Source of the DNA: Vreelandella hamiltonii
Lineage (GTDB): Bacteria; Pseudomonadota; Gammaproteobacteria; Pseudomonadales; Halomonadaceae
Reading direction: 5' to 3'
NCBI RefSeq assembly: GCF_014651775.1
Contig: NZ_BMXN01000011.1
Location: 1 to 64,000, forward strand
Length of the DNA: 64,000 nucleotides
How positions within the stretch are numbered: position 1 is the first letter of the stretch; each line of letters opens with the position of its first letter. This document shows, in pieces, positions 16,713 through 26,862 of the stretch. The notes below the pieces were generated by a model. That model was not told the origin of the DNA. It did no database searches and saw only the letters and a list, made by a program, of their open reading frames with translations. The position numbers and the translations under genes are program-made.

Positions 16713-18227
16713 TTACGCCATGAAAAGCCGATAGGCGGGATTGTCGCTCTCCTGCCAATAGCGGTAACCAATGGCATCCAGGTACTCGGTCACGTGGGTT
16801 CGGTCCTCACTGGGCACCTGCATGCCCACCAGCACACGGCCGTAAGCGGCGCCATGATTACGGTAGTGGAACAATGAAATATTCCAGTCATGGGGCAGTT
16901 GGGTGAGGAAGTTCATCAAAGCCCCTGGGCGTTCCGGAAACTCGAAACGATAAAGCTCTTCCTCGAAGTGCTCGCTGGGACGACCACCACTGAGATGGCG
17001 AATATGCAGCTTTGCCAATTCGTTATCGGTCAAGTCCTCGACCTGATACCCGCCTTCGCGCAGCTTTTCGATCACCGCCAGGCGGTCTTCGCCACCTGGT
17101 TTTACCTGCACGCCAACAAAGATATGGGCCTCGCTGTCATCGGCATAACGGTAGCTGAATTCGGTCACCATACGTTTGCCCAGCGTTCGGCAGAACTTCT
17201 TGAAGCTGCCAGGCTTTTCAGCAATGGTGACGGCCAGAATGGCTTCACGTTGCTCACCCAGCTCCGTCCGCTCGGCAATATGCTGCAAGCGGTCAAAGTT
17301 GGTGTTGGCTCCCGAATTGATGCATAACAGGGTTTCTCCCTCGGCACCGGTCTGCTGCACGTATTTCTTCAGGCCGGCCAACGACAGCGCTCCAGACGTT
17401 TCCGCCACGGCACGGGTATCTTCAAAAATGTCCTTGACCGCCGCGCACATCTCGTCGGTGTTCACGGTAATGACATCGTCGATCAGGTCACGCACCAGTG
17501 AGAACGGCACGTCGCCAATTTGCGCCACGGCCACGCCTTCTGCAAACACGCCCACCTGCTCCAGCACGACGCGCTCTCCGGCCTCCAGAGCCGCTTTCAA
17601 GCAAGCACTATCCTCGGCCTCGACGCCAATGATCTTGATATCAGGACGCAGGTATTTCACGTAGGCCGCCACCCCGGCAATCAGCCCACCACCGCCTACC
17701 GGGATGAAAATCGCATCCAGCCGCCCGCTGTGCTGGCGCAGGATCTCGACCCCGATGGTGCCCTGGCCCGCCACGACGTCGATATCGTCAAACGGCGGAA
17801 TATAGGTGTAGCCATGCTCCTTGATCAGCTCCTGCGCATGCTCGGCTGCGGCGGCAAAGGCGTCGCCCTTCAGCACCACTTTTGCACCCCGCGCACGTAC
17901 CGCCTGCACTTTGATATCCGGCGTGATGCGAGGCATCACGATGACGGCCTTCACGCCCATCAATTTGGCCGCCATGGCCAAGCCCTGTGCATGGTTGCCC
18001 GCCGAGGCAGCAATCACCCCTTTGGCTTTCTGTTCTTCCGTGAGCTGGGCCATCTTGTTGTAGGCCCCGCGGATCTTGAACGAAAACACCGGCTGCAAGT
18101 CTTCGCGCTTGATCAAAATCTGGTTGTTGAAACGACGCGACAAAAAGGGAGCGGGGGAAATAGGCGTCTCGCAGGCCGCTTCGTAGACACGGGCCTGGAG
18201 AATCTTTTTGACGGTTGCTTCGAGCAT
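16713..18227 (-). CDS. ilvA: threonine ammonia-lyase, biosynthetic
   Basis: PLP enzyme that deaminates threonine to 2-oxobutanoate, the first step to isoleucine. The 504-residue product has the PLP lysine in FSFKIRGAYN (about K51), the phosphate loop VGGGGLIAGVA, and two C-terminal ACT-like domains (about 330-504) typical of isoleucine-sensitive enzymes. The ATG at 18227 has CGGGAT upstream; codons further upstream to 18323 are not family-like. It is divergent from rpiA. Confidence 0.96.
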   Translation of the reverse strand: MLEATVKKILQARVYEAACETPISPAPFLSRRFNNQILIKREDLQPVFSFKIRGAYNKMAQLTEEQKAKGVIAASAGNHAQGLAMAAKLMGVKAVIVMPRITPDIKVQAVRARGAKVVLKGDAFAAAAEHAQELIKEHGYTYIPPFDDIDVVAGQGTIGVEILRQHSGRLDAIFIPVGGGGLIAGVAAYVKYLRPDIKIIGVEAEDSACLKAALEAGERVVLEQVGVFAEGVAVAQIGDVPFSLVRDLIDDVITVNTDEMCAAVKDIFEDTRAVAETSGALSLAGLKKYVQQTGAEGETLLCINSGANTNFDRLQHIAERTELGEQREAILAVTIAEKPGSFKKFCRTLGKRMVTEFSYRYADDSEAHIFVGVQVKPGGEDRLAVIEKLREGGYQVEDLTDNELAKLHIRHLSGGRPSEHFEEELYRFEFPERPGALMNFLTQLPHDWNISLFHYRNHGAAYGRVLVGMQVPSEDRTHVTEYLDAIGYRYWQESDNPAYRLFMA

Positions 18228-18322
18228 GCTGATATCCCGGAAAAATGGCGTGACCCTGGCGGGTGCGAACAAAACCTCTATTGGTAGCAGATGACAGCCG
18301 CCAACGTCTAGCGGCGTTGCCA

Positions 18323-18351
18323 TCGGCAGCGGGCGTTCAGGCCGTTATACT
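18323..18351 (+). promoter_or_regulatory. candidate rpiA promoter
   Basis: TCGGCA (18323-18328) and TATACT (18346-18351) are 17 bp apart, with the -10 box 33 bp before the rpiA ATG. The -35 box is weak. Confidence 0.45.
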
Positions 18352-18384
18352 AAGGACGACTGCCCACCCTGATTGGACTCCATC

Positions 18385-19059
18385 ATGACACAAAACGAAC
18401 TAAAAGCCGCTGTCGCCGATGCCGCGCTCGATGAAATCGAGCCATATCTCGAAAAAAGCACCGTGCTGGGCATTGGCACCGGCTCCACCGCCAACCTGTT
18501 CATTGATCGTTTGGGCGCGTTACGCGACCGCTTCAAAGGGGCCGTGGCCAGCTCAGAGGCCAGCGCAGAGCGCTTGAAAGCACAGGGTATCGAGGTCTTC
18601 GAACTCAATCACGTTGGCAACGTCCCCTTTTACATCGACGGTGCCGACGAAGTGAATGCTCACTTGCATATGATCAAAGGTGGGGGTGCCGCACTGACGC
18701 GTGAAAAGATCGTCGCCGCCTGCGCCGAGCGCTTCATCTGTATTGCCGATGGCTCGAAATACGTCGCCCAGCTCGGCAACTTTCCCCTGCCGGTAGAAGT
18801 GATTCCCATGGCGCGCTCTTATGTGGCCCGCGAGCTGGTCAAACTCGGTGCCGAACCCGTTTACCGTCAGGGCGTCATCACCGACAACGGCAACCAGATC
18901 ATCGACTGCTTCAACTTCATGATCGACGACCCGGTAGCCATGGAAGCGCGTATCAATGGCATCGTCGGCGTAGTCACCAACGGCCTGTTTGCTGCACGCG
19001 GTGCCGATGTATTGCTGCTGGGTAAAGCGGATGGCGTAGAGCGCACGGCCTTACGCTAA
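18385..19059 (+). CDS. rpiA: ribose-5-phosphate isomerase A
   Basis: Interconverts ribose 5-phosphate and ribulose 5-phosphate in the pentose phosphate pathway. The 224-residue product has the substrate loops [13 protein letters not shown] and [25 protein letters not shown], and the KxGxGG-like region is intact. The start [14 protein letters not shown] fits the E. coli protein; a TTG four codons earlier is not needed. Monocistronic, with a terminator just after it. Confidence 0.96.
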   Translation: MTQNELKAAVADAALDEIEPYLEKSTVLGIGTGSTANLFIDRLGALRDRFKGAVASSEASAERLKAQGIEVFELNHVGNVPFYIDGADEVNAHLHMIKGGGAALTREKIVAACAERFICIADGSKYVAQLGNFPLPVEVIPMARSYVARELVKLGAEPVYRQGVITDNGNQIIDCFNFMIDDPVAMEARINGIVGVVTNGLFAARGADVLLLGKADGVERTALR

Positions 19060-19079
19060 TTTGCCCATGACATCCTTCT

Positions 19080-19107
19080 GAGGGTCAGTATGACTGGCCC
19101 TCTTTTC
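19080..19107 (+). terminator. intrinsic terminator of rpiA
   Basis: GAGGGTCAG (19080-19088) pairs with CTGGCCCTC (19094-19102) with one G-U pair, followed by TTTTCT. It separates rpiA from the pel cluster. Confidence 0.85.
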
Positions 19108-19282
19108 TCGGCGCGATGTGCTGCACTCCCCCTCCTTAGAAGAAGCCTGCCTGCAGTGTGAGAAATATCAGTCTCCCGATTCTTGTATCCAAATGTAATT
19201 GAATTAAACATAAAGATACACAAAGTTTCAAAGCGAGTTTCACGGGTCTTATGGCTGCTTTGAGCCCCTCGGGAGAACGTCC
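19108..19282 (+). promoter_or_regulatory. pel cluster upstream region
   Basis: The gap between the rpiA terminator and pelX has an AT-rich stretch (about 19155-19240) against a GC-rich background and must hold the pel promoter. No convincing -35/-10 pair stands out; TTGTAT at 19183 is the best -35 candidate. No sequence matching the Pseudomonas FleQ box was recognised. CGGGAG at 19269-19274 is the Shine-Dalgarno for pelX. Confidence 0.4.
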
Positions 19283-20254
19283 ATGCTAACGTATCCGCAT
19301 TACGTACTCGTCACTGGCGGAGCCGGTTTCATCGGCTCTCACACCGTCGAGCTGCTGCTCCAGGAAAACTTCCGCGTCCGGGTGCTGGATAATCTATCTA
19401 GCGGCCATTTGGGCAACCTTCCCACTCACCCGTTATTAGACGTCGTCATTGGCGATATCCGCTGTGTAGACGACGTGCAAGCAGCGATGAAAGGCATTAC
19501 TCACTGCCTGCATTTAGCCGCGCAGGTGTCTGTGGCAAGCTCTGTCGAGGACCCGCTCGGGTCGGCAACCCATAATATTCTGGGTGCGCTGAACGTCATG
19601 CATGCCGCTGCCACGGCAAAGGTCACCAAACTCGTTTATGCCTCTTCCGCAGCGGTCTATGGCATTCCTGCACAGCTGCCCCTGCTGGAGGAGGCGGCGC
19701 TGCAGCCACTCTCTCCGTATGGCCTGGAAAAGTGGGTGGATGAGCGTTATGCCGCTTTGCTGGGTAGCTTGCATGGCCTGCCCAGCCTGGGGCTGCGTTA
19801 CTTTAACGTTTATGGCCCACGCCAGGACCCTAACTCTCCGTATGCCGGTGTCATCGCACGTTTTCTCGACCGCTTACTCAACCATCAAGCTCCTCTCGTC
19901 TTTGGTGATGGACTGCAATCACGCGACTTCATTTATGTCGGCGATATCGCCCGCGCCAACGTCGCAGCCCTGATCAGTACACAATGTGGCGTATGCAATG
20001 TGGCGACAGGCCAGCAAATTGATTTGCTGGGGCTTATCGACCTATTGCAACAACTGACTCACTGCCATCTGTCTCCCCAGCATTTGCCTGCCAAGGCTGA
20101 AGATATTCGCGACTCGTGCGGCAACAATCAGCGCTTGCACGACTGGTTGACCATCGAGCCAAAGTGGACGTTGCAAGAAGGACTAAGCGAGCTGATTCAC
20201 CATGTCAGCGCAACACGGGGCTACATGGACGAGCCCACACGTTTGAACGCCTAG
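19283..20254 (+). CDS. pelX: NAD-dependent sugar-nucleotide C4-epimerase, PelX-like
   Basis: A 323-residue extended SDR epimerase. The NAD loop is [10 protein letters not shown] (11-20). The catalytic residues are Ser in YASSAAVYG (about 121-122) and the pair Y146/K150 (YGLEK). PelX of Pseudomonas protegens, a UDP-GlcNAc C4-epimerase that supplies UDP-GalNAc for Pel, sits at the same place before pelA, so that role is inferred here. Substrate choice between UDP-Glc and UDP-GlcNAc cannot be read with certainty. It is first in the cluster; pelA begins 39 bp later. Confidence 0.82.
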   Translation: MLTYPHYVLVTGGAGFIGSHTVELLLQENFRVRVLDNLSSGHLGNLPTHPLLDVVIGDIRCVDDVQAAMKGITHCLHLAAQVSVASSVEDPLGSATHNILGALNVMHAAATAKVTKLVYASSAAVYGIPAQLPLLEEAALQPLSPYGLEKWVDERYAALLGSLHGLPSLGLRYFNVYGPRQDPNSPYAGVIARFLDRLLNHQAPLVFGDGLQSRDFIYVGDIARANVAALISTQCGVCNVATGQQIDLLGLIDLLQQLTHCHLSPQHLPAKAEDIRDSCGNNQRLHDWLTIEPKWTLQEGLSELIHHVSATRGYMDEPTRLNA

Positions 20255-20293
20255 CAGGCCGCTTTTCAATTTCCGACACGACAGGTGGCATCG

Positions 20294-23104
20294 ATGAGTA
20301 GGCTCTTCATGTGCACGTTGCTGTGCTGGCTGCTGGGGCTTGTCAGCGCCTTCGTCTACGCAGACTCCCCCGCCCGGCAGCCTAGCGTCGCGTTCTATTA
20401 TGGCAATGAGCCCCCGGTTGAACTGCTCTCTCAGTTTGACTGGATCGTGGTGGAGGCCGCCAATGTCGACAGCGCCGAGCAGCGCCTGCTGGCGCAGCAT
20501 GGAGGCCAGCCGTTTGCCTATGTCAGCATCGGTGAGCTCGACGCGTGGCGGGGTGCCACTACCTCGCTGCCCGCTGCTGCGCTCGTCGCTTCCAACGCTG
20601 CCTGGAATAGCCAGGTGGCGGATCTGACACACCCAGCATGGCGCACATACCTTCTTGAAGAGCACATCCGGCCGCTGTGGCAAGCAGGTTATCGCGGACT
20701 GTTTCTGGATACGCTAGACAGCTATCGCTTATTTGCACCCGATGGACCAGCCGCCGAGCGTCAGCAGGCCGCACTGGTGGACATTATTCATGCCATCAAG
20801 CAGCAGTTTCCTGAGATGCAGCTGCTGCTCAACCGCGGTTTTGAAGTCCTGGAGCAAGTGCATGGAGAGATTGTTGGCGTGGCCGCAGAGTCACTCTACC
20901 GGGGATGGAACCCGACGACCCAGGTATACGGGGCAGTCCCCGACAACGACCAGGCTTGGCTTTACCAGCAGCTCGCCCGTGTTCGTGACCACTACCGCTT
21001 ACCCGCCATCGCCATCGATTACGTGCCGGCCGCTCAACGTGAACTGGCCAGAACCACCGCACAGCGTATCCATGCCGAAGGCTTCATTCCCTGGGTCAGC
21101 GTGCCGCAGCTCAATCAAATGGGTGTGGGACTTGTTGAACCCATACCACGCAGAGTGCTGGTCTTGTTCGACAAGTCTAAAACGGAAGCCGGAGAGCTGG
21201 CGTACACCAATGCTCACCGCTACCTGGCGATGCCACTGGAATACCTGGGTTACGGCGCAGAGTATCTGGACGTCAATGGGCCATTGCCCAGCGATCTACT
21301 ACATGGCCGTTACGCCGGTGTCGTGACATGGTTCAACGAGCCAATCACCAACGCTCCCCACTACGGCGCTTGGTTACAACATCAAATGGAGCACGGCTTA
21401 CGGGCCGCGATAGTGGGCGTACCGGGGGTGCCGATTGCCGGTACGCTGGGCCGCTTGATGGGATTGCGTGAAGTCCATGGCATTGCTGCTCAGGGCCTGA
21501 GCGTGGTGAATCATGATGACGTGGCCAATTTTGAAGGCATGCCATTGCCGCCCCCCGTGCCACAAACCAGTTACGAAATGGTGGGCAGTGGCCTCACCGC
21601 TCATCTCACTATTCGTGATAACGCTGGCCGTCACTTTGCGCCCATCGTTACCGGTGACTGGGGAGGCCTGGCCAGCTACCCATGGGTAGTCGAAGAGGCG
21701 AACGAGTACCAAAAACGCTGGAACCTCGACCCATTCAAATTTTTACAGCGCGCCCTGGCCCTGCCCGATATTCCCGTGCCCGATGCCACCACAGAGAACG
21801 GCGCCCGGTACTGGATGACCCAGATCGATGGCGACGCCTTTGTCAGTCGAGCCGACCTGCCGGGCACGCCCTTTACCGGCGAATTGATGCTGTCCGATAT
21901 TCTGATGCGCTACCAAGTGCCTACGACGGTATCGATCATCGAGGGTGAAATAGGCCCAGACGGTCTCTACCCGCAGTATCGTTCGGTACTCGAACCCTTG
22001 GCTCGACGCATCTTTGCCCTGCCTTGGGTAGAGGTGGCGACCCATACCTTCAGCCATCCCTTCGAGTGGGAAAGCCTCAACGAAAACGATTTGGCCGGCC
22101 AAGGGAAAACCACGGCAGGCTTCAACTACAACATGCCGATCCCTAACTATCGGTTTTCATTACGTCGAGAAATCGAGGGGTCTGCCAACTATATCAACCG
22201 TACGCTGGCGCCTGCCGGAAAGCCCGTCAGCGTCGTACTCTGGACAGGCAACGCGCTGCCGCCGGAAGAAGCCCTGGCCATTGCCGACGAGCTCGGTCTT
22301 CGCAATATCAATGGCGGCAACACCAGCGTGACGCACAGCAATCCCACCATGACCCGGGTGTATCCCATGCTACGGCCGGTGGGTCGCTATCTGCAGGTCT
22401 ACGCACCGCAGATCAATGAAAACGTCTACACCAACAACATGTTGGGCCCACTCTGGGGCTATCGTCGCGCCATTGAAACCTACCAGATTACCGACCAGCC
22501 TCGCCGTTTGAAGCCCATCGATATCTATTACCACTTCTATTCGGCCGCCAGCCCCGGGGCGTTACGGGCACTGCATCAGGTGTACGAGTATGTGCTCACC
22601 CAAGAGACACTGCCGGTATACACCAGCACCTGGAGCGATGTGGCCACCCAGTGGTACCACACAGGGGTGGCACGCCACCTGGACGGCGGCTGGGTGATTC
22701 AGGGAACCCACCATATGCGTACGCTGCGCCTGCCGACATCGCTTGGCTGGCCCGATCTAGAGCGCTCGACGAATGTGGCGGGTGTTCGCGAGATTGCATC
22801 AGGCCGCTATGTGGCGCTCTCGGGGGCCACGGGTGCCCAGCTCTATCTCTCGCCTCACGCCCCCCAGACACCTCATTTGCGCTACGCCAACGGGCGCATT
22901 GAAACGTGGCAACAAACGTCGCCGGGGCAGATCACGCTATCTATCGCGGCGGAGCACGTGCCTTTGCAGGTGGAGCTTGCCGCCACCCAGGGCTGCCAGG
23001 TCTCGGCCCCGAATGCACGCCTGGAGCAACGCGCCACCAGTACCTTCCTACACTATGGCAGCGCTCGCGGTGAGCGTATCGAGGTGCGCTGTGCTAACCG
23101 ATAA
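20294..23104 (+). CDS. pelA: PelA, Pel polysaccharide deacetylase/hydrolase
   Basis: Periplasmic enzyme that partly deacetylates Pel and can cut it. The 936-residue product (P. aeruginosa PelA is 948) has a signal peptide (1 to about 23), then a GH114-like hydrolase domain (about 30-275) with FLDTLDS (D139) and an acidic residue in AAESLYRG (E199). A middle Rossmann-like domain follows, then a CE4-like deacetylase with IDGDAF (D512, D514) and THTFSHPF (H584, H588). All these residues match the catalytic positions known from Pseudomonas. ATG at 20294 has AGGTGG upstream; the frame also has a GTG three codons earlier. Confidence 0.95.
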   Translation: MSRLFMCTLLCWLLGLVSAFVYADSPARQPSVAFYYGNEPPVELLSQFDWIVVEAANVDSAEQRLLAQHGGQPFAYVSIGELDAWRGATTSLPAAALVASNAAWNSQVADLTHPAWRTYLLEEHIRPLWQAGYRGLFLDTLDSYRLFAPDGPAAERQQAALVDIIHAIKQQFPEMQLLLNRGFEVLEQVHGEIVGVAAESLYRGWNPTTQVYGAVPDNDQAWLYQQLARVRDHYRLPAIAIDYVPAAQRELARTTAQRIHAEGFIPWVSVPQLNQMGVGLVEPIPRRVLVLFDKSKTEAGELAYTNAHRYLAMPLEYLGYGAEYLDVNGPLPSDLLHGRYAGVVTWFNEPITNAPHYGAWLQHQMEHGLRAAIVGVPGVPIAGTLGRLMGLREVHGIAAQGLSVVNHDDVANFEGMPLPPPVPQTSYEMVGSGLTAHLTIRDNAGRHFAPIVTGDWGGLASYPWVVEEANEYQKRWNLDPFKFLQRALALPDIPVPDATTENGARYWMTQIDGDAFVSRADLPGTPFTGELMLSDILMRYQVPTTVSIIEGEIGPDGLYPQYRSVLEPLARRIFALPWVEVATHTFSHPFEWESLNENDLAGQGKTTAGFNYNMPIPNYRFSLRREIEGSANYINRTLAPAGKPVSVVLWTGNALPPEEALAIADELGLRNINGGNTSVTHSNPTMTRVYPMLRPVGRYLQVYAPQINENVYTNNMLGPLWGYRRAIETYQITDQPRRLKPIDIYYHFYSAASPGALRALHQVYEYVLTQETLPVYTSTWSDVATQWYHTGVARHLDGGWVIQGTHHMRTLRLPTSLGWPDLERSTNVAGVREIASGRYVALSGATGAQLYLSPHAPQTPHLRYANGRIETWQQTSPGQITLSIAAEHVPLQVELAATQGCQVSAPNARLEQRATSTFLHYGSARGERIEVRCANR

Positions 23105-26100
23105 GCCCGCCCCCACGGTTCGTAAAGCGGTGGCGCTGCCTGCCCGGCGGCTCATTCGGCCACTCACGCTACGTCTCATTGCAGCCGTCGTGGCCTTGAT
23201 GCTGGTGCTGCTCTTTCCCGCACATCACCTGCTCATGCTGGAAAACAGCGACAGCATGCCCAGCCGGATATCCATTCTGTACTCCCAGGCACTGCTGAAT
23301 GCCAACCCCGGCAATGTCGAGCTGCGTATCAGCCTCGCCAACAAGCTGTTTCAGGTGGGCGAGTTTGCGCTCGCCAAAGCGACCCTGGAACCGCTGCATG
23401 ACAGCCGTGATATCACAGTGCAGTGGCTGAGACTCAGCATCGAATGGCAGTTGTTGGCTGCCATTGCCTCTGACCATGCAGAGCGGCTAGACGCGGTTCA
23501 GAGCTTTCAGCGCTTGCTGCTGGCGTTTCAACATCATGCTCTCCTGCCCTCTGCGTATCTGGAAACCATGGCCACTTACTGGCTGGCCACGGAGCACCCG
23601 GCCAATGCAGCGGCCTTGTACGAGCGGTTAGGGGAGCAAGATGTGGAGCGTCAATATCACTGGCTCTCTCTGGCAGGCCATTGGTGGCTAAGAGCCGGGC
23701 ACCCAGACCGTTCCGCTGCGGCTTGGCATCGCGCTTACCAAGTGGCGGAAACACCCGTGGTGACACTGGGCTGGCTAGGCTGGCTGGTGAGCCCTGCTTA
23801 CGCCCAAGCTGACGAGGCATCGCCAGAGTCTCCCCGTCGGGCTGCCGCGCTAGAAGCGCTGCGCTCTGCACAGCAAAGCCAGGACGACGACGGCGTCGGT
23901 TACGCCCGCGAATACCTCAGCGTGTTTCCAAGAGACCCTGAGCTGCTGGATCTCGGCATTCGGTTAGCGCTTGCCCACGGCCAGCCCCAACAGGCGCTAG
24001 CGTGGTCACAGCAACTTATCGACGTACAGCCCGACACTGCAACGCTAGAGCGTCATGTCACCATCGCGCTGGGGCTCAACGAACTCGCCAGCGCCTTGGA
24101 CGCGCTGGCCCTTCTCCGCCAACGCCATCCAGAGCAGCCGCGCTATCTGGAGCAGTTAGCGCAAACGCAGCAGTGGTCGGGCGATGCAGCAGGGGCCATG
24201 CGAAGTGCGCAAGCGCTAGCGAGGCTGACCGGCGAAGAGCGCCATGACCGATGGGTGGTAGCGCTGGCGCTTAGCGTGCGTGACCGTGGCGTGGCCTTAC
24301 AGGCACTTACCCGATTAGAGAACAATGGTTCGATTACCCTGGAAGATCGTCAGCTCTGGGCAGATCTGCTGGAACAGCTGGGCGACCCGGATGCTGCCAT
24401 CGCCCGCATTCAATCCTGGCAAGCGGCGGGTATCCGCGACCAGTCGCTGGCCATTCGCGCCGCCACATGGCTTGAGCAAACCGGACGCCTGGAGGAAGCA
24501 GGCGAGGCCTGGGCTGCCATCAATGCCCAGTACGGTGCTCAGCCTGCGTTTGTTCAGGCACAAAGCAACATACTGGCACAAACCTGGCAGCTGGATAGCG
24601 CACTCGATGTCCTTGCCAACGCCCAACCCGCTGCCCACGGCACAGCTACCGGATACTGGCAACAGCGGGCTGCCTTGGCGTGGCAGCTAGGTGACAGCGC
24701 GGCAAGCCTGGAAGCCTATACCGCCCTGTTTGAACAGGGGGCACTCGATGCAGACGGCACCTCTCGCCTTATCCAAACCGCCGCCGATCAGCAACGGTTA
24801 GACCTGGCGATGCGGGTGTCGGAGCAGCGGTGGACACAAGCGAGAGATGGCGATGCCTTGATTCAAATGCTGTACCTCGCCCAGCGTGAGCGCCAGCCAG
24901 CGCTGACACAAATGTTACTGGCCATGGCCGACCAAGCGCCCGAGCAGTTTGCGCGGTCTCCCGATTACTGGGGAGCTGTCGCACAGCAAGCATTGCTCCA
25001 GCGTGCCCCAGACGAGGCCATGGCGGCCTATCAACGCGCCCTGGAATTATCGCCTGACGACCCAAGCCTGCAAGCAGGCATGCTTTACGCCCTGGCTGCG
25101 GCAGGTGAGGCGGACGTGCTGCGCCAGCGCCTTGCAGTGTGGCAGCCCACGGCTTCCAATACGCCCGCCATGATGAGCGCGATGGCAGAGGGCCATCGCT
25201 ATTTAGGCAATTTAGACCAAGCCCTGATGTGGTACGCCTTGGCCAGCGAGGCCCGCGTGCTGGATGACTGGCAGCAGCTGTATTACGCCGATGCGCTGGA
25301 TCAAAGCGGCCAGCATAACGTTGCCTTTACCCGCCGTATCGCGGCACTGAGCCAGCTCTCACCAGGGCTGCTGAAAGACCTCGACACACCGCTGAGCAGT
25401 GAGCAGCGCCGTGAACAGACCCAAGTCATGGCACTGGTCGGCCAGCGCCAGGGCCCAGACAGCGTGCGTGGCTGGTATCACCATATCGTCGCTGACGCGT
25501 TTGCCACAACGCCCGTGCAAGCCAGTGATAGCGAGTGGTTATTCGACGCCAACATCGCCCTGCAGCGTCCGCTTCATGCCCGTTATCTGCTGCTGCGCGC
25601 CCAGGCCCTGGGCTATCCCAGCCCGCCATGGCAAGTGCTCGCCGTCGCCATGGAAAAAAATGATCGCGATACGCTAGAACAGCTGCTGGAGAGTGACCTG
25701 GGCCGCACGCTTTCCGCCACCGACCGGCTGGCCATTATGCGCCAGCTTGACCGTCGCCAGGACGCCCGAGCGCTTGCCGAAACGCTTACCCATACAGGGG
25801 AAGACCATCGCCAGGACCTCGTAGAGCTCGCCCAGGAAATGCCCCATCGGCTATCCAGCAGCGCTTCCTATCAACGCCTGGGCGAGCTGGAGATTGCCGA
25901 GCAAGACGCCGTTTACCAACTCGGCGGCGAGCGCTTTTGGGGCCAGCTAACGCTGGTACAGCGCCAGTTGGATGTGCCTGCTAATGACGTTGATAGCAGC
26001 GGTATCAACGATGAGCGTGGAGCCGAATTAACCCTGGGCTGGAATGGCCCCAGGCTCGATACCACGCTCCACGTAGGCCAGCTGCAAACAGACCGGGTCA

Positions 26101-26780
26101 ACCGCACTCATGGCAGCGCGGCGCAGCGCTGGCAGGCCACGTCGCGCCTTGCCGGTACGCTGTATGGGGAGATCAGTCAGACCTCGGAGATCAATGAGCG
26201 CCTGAGGTTACTGGCCATCGAAGATCGCCTGGGAGCCCAGCTGGAGTGGACGCCCACTGCCCGCGACACCCTGACCCTCAACGCCAGCCATATCGACCTG
26301 CGCAGCCGAGAAACCCGTGCAAGCCTCGGGAGTGGCTACCGGGTAGATGCCGCCTGGCGCCATGCGCTGATCAAAGGGGCAACGCGGCAGTTGGAGATCA
26401 GCCTGCTCGCCAATCACGCCGACTACCGTATCGACGACCCTTTGCCTGACGATATTCAGCGGCGGCTCACCGCGGACACCCAAGCCCCCGATTTACTCAC
26501 CGATAGCAGCAGCTTTATGGGTGTGGGCATCACACTGCGGCGCGGCGACCCGTACGCCACTTCGCCACAGCTGGCTTCTCCCATGCTGGAAGTCGGGCTG
26601 GAAGCAGGCTATCGGCTGCCCGATAACGATATTGGGCTGAACGCTCGCTTGGCCATAGGCAGCCGCGTGTTTGGCAACGATGCGCTCAGCCTGCAGTTGG
26701 AAGCGGATCAAGGGGCTGGTAGCGAAGGCGATACCAACCTGGGTGTATCGCTGACCTATCACTACTTCCTGGGACACTAG
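23091..26780 (+). CDS. pelB: PelB, outer-membrane Pel export porin with TPR domain
   Basis: Exports Pel across the outer membrane. The 1229-residue product (about 1190 in P. aeruginosa) has a short cytoplasmic head, a membrane segment (about 27-45, LIAAVVALMLVLLF), many TPR helices (about 60-900) and a C-terminal beta-barrel (about 930-1229) ending in LTYHYFLGH. The start is GTG at 23091, the only start with a good Shine-Dalgarno (GAGG at 23081). It overlaps the end of pelA by 14 bp, so translation is probably coupled. The frame stays open for over 300 nt upstream inside pelA, but this part is not protein-like. Confidence 0.93.
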   Translation: MLTDKPAPTVRKAVALPARRLIRPLTLRLIAAVVALMLVLLFPAHHLLMLENSDSMPSRISILYSQALLNANPGNVELRISLANKLFQVGEFALAKATLEPLHDSRDITVQWLRLSIEWQLLAAIASDHAERLDAVQSFQRLLLAFQHHALLPSAYLETMATYWLATEHPANAAALYERLGEQDVERQYHWLSLAGHWWLRAGHPDRSAAAWHRAYQVAETPVVTLGWLGWLVSPAYAQADEASPESPRRAAALEALRSAQQSQDDDGVGYAREYLSVFPRDPELLDLGIRLALAHGQPQQALAWSQQLIDVQPDTATLERHVTIALGLNELASALDALALLRQRHPEQPRYLEQLAQTQQWSGDAAGAMRSAQALARLTGEERHDRWVVALALSVRDRGVALQALTRLENNGSITLEDRQLWADLLEQLGDPDAAIARIQSWQAAGIRDQSLAIRAATWLEQTGRLEEAGEAWAAINAQYGAQPAFVQAQSNILAQTWQLDSALDVLANAQPAAHGTATGYWQQRAALAWQLGDSAASLEAYTALFEQGALDADGTSRLIQTAADQQRLDLAMRVSEQRWTQARDGDALIQMLYLAQRERQPALTQMLLAMADQAPEQFARSPDYWGAVAQQALLQRAPDEAMAAYQRALELSPDDPSLQAGMLYALAAAGEADVLRQRLAVWQPTASNTPAMMSAMAEGHRYLGNLDQALMWYALASEARVLDDWQQLYYADALDQSGQHNVAFTRRIAALSQLSPGLLKDLDTPLSSEQRREQTQVMALVGQRQGPDSVRGWYHHIVADAFATTPVQASDSEWLFDANIALQRPLHARYLLLRAQALGYPSPPWQVLAVAMEKNDRDTLEQLLESDLGRTLSATDRLAIMRQLDRRQDARALAETLTHTGEDHRQDLVELAQEMPHRLSSSASYQRLGELEIAEQDAVYQLGGERFWGQLTLVQRQLDVPANDVDSSGINDERGAELTLGWNGPRLDTTLHVGQLQTDRVNRTHGSAAQRWQATSRLAGTLYGEISQTSEINERLRLLAIEDRLGAQLEWTPTARDTLTLNASHIDLRSRETRASLGSGYRVDAAWRHALIKGATRQLEISLLANHADYRIDDPLPDDIQRRLTADTQAPDLLTDSSSFMGVGITLRRGDPYATSPQLASPMLEVGLEAGYRLPDNDIGLNARLAIGSRVFGNDALSLQLEADQGAGSEGDTNLGVSLTYHYFLGH

Positions 26781-26862
26781 CCATGCCACAGGTCACTCAA
26801 CGGCCATGCCGTTGCTCCCCCACTGCTTGCGGCGCCGCTCAAGCGCCCTCGGAGATACTGCC

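Noticed and set aside
22773..23090. PelB start far upstream inside pelA
   Set aside because: The extra region is arginine- and proline-rich and unlike PelB; the GTG at 23091 has a proper Shine-Dalgarno.
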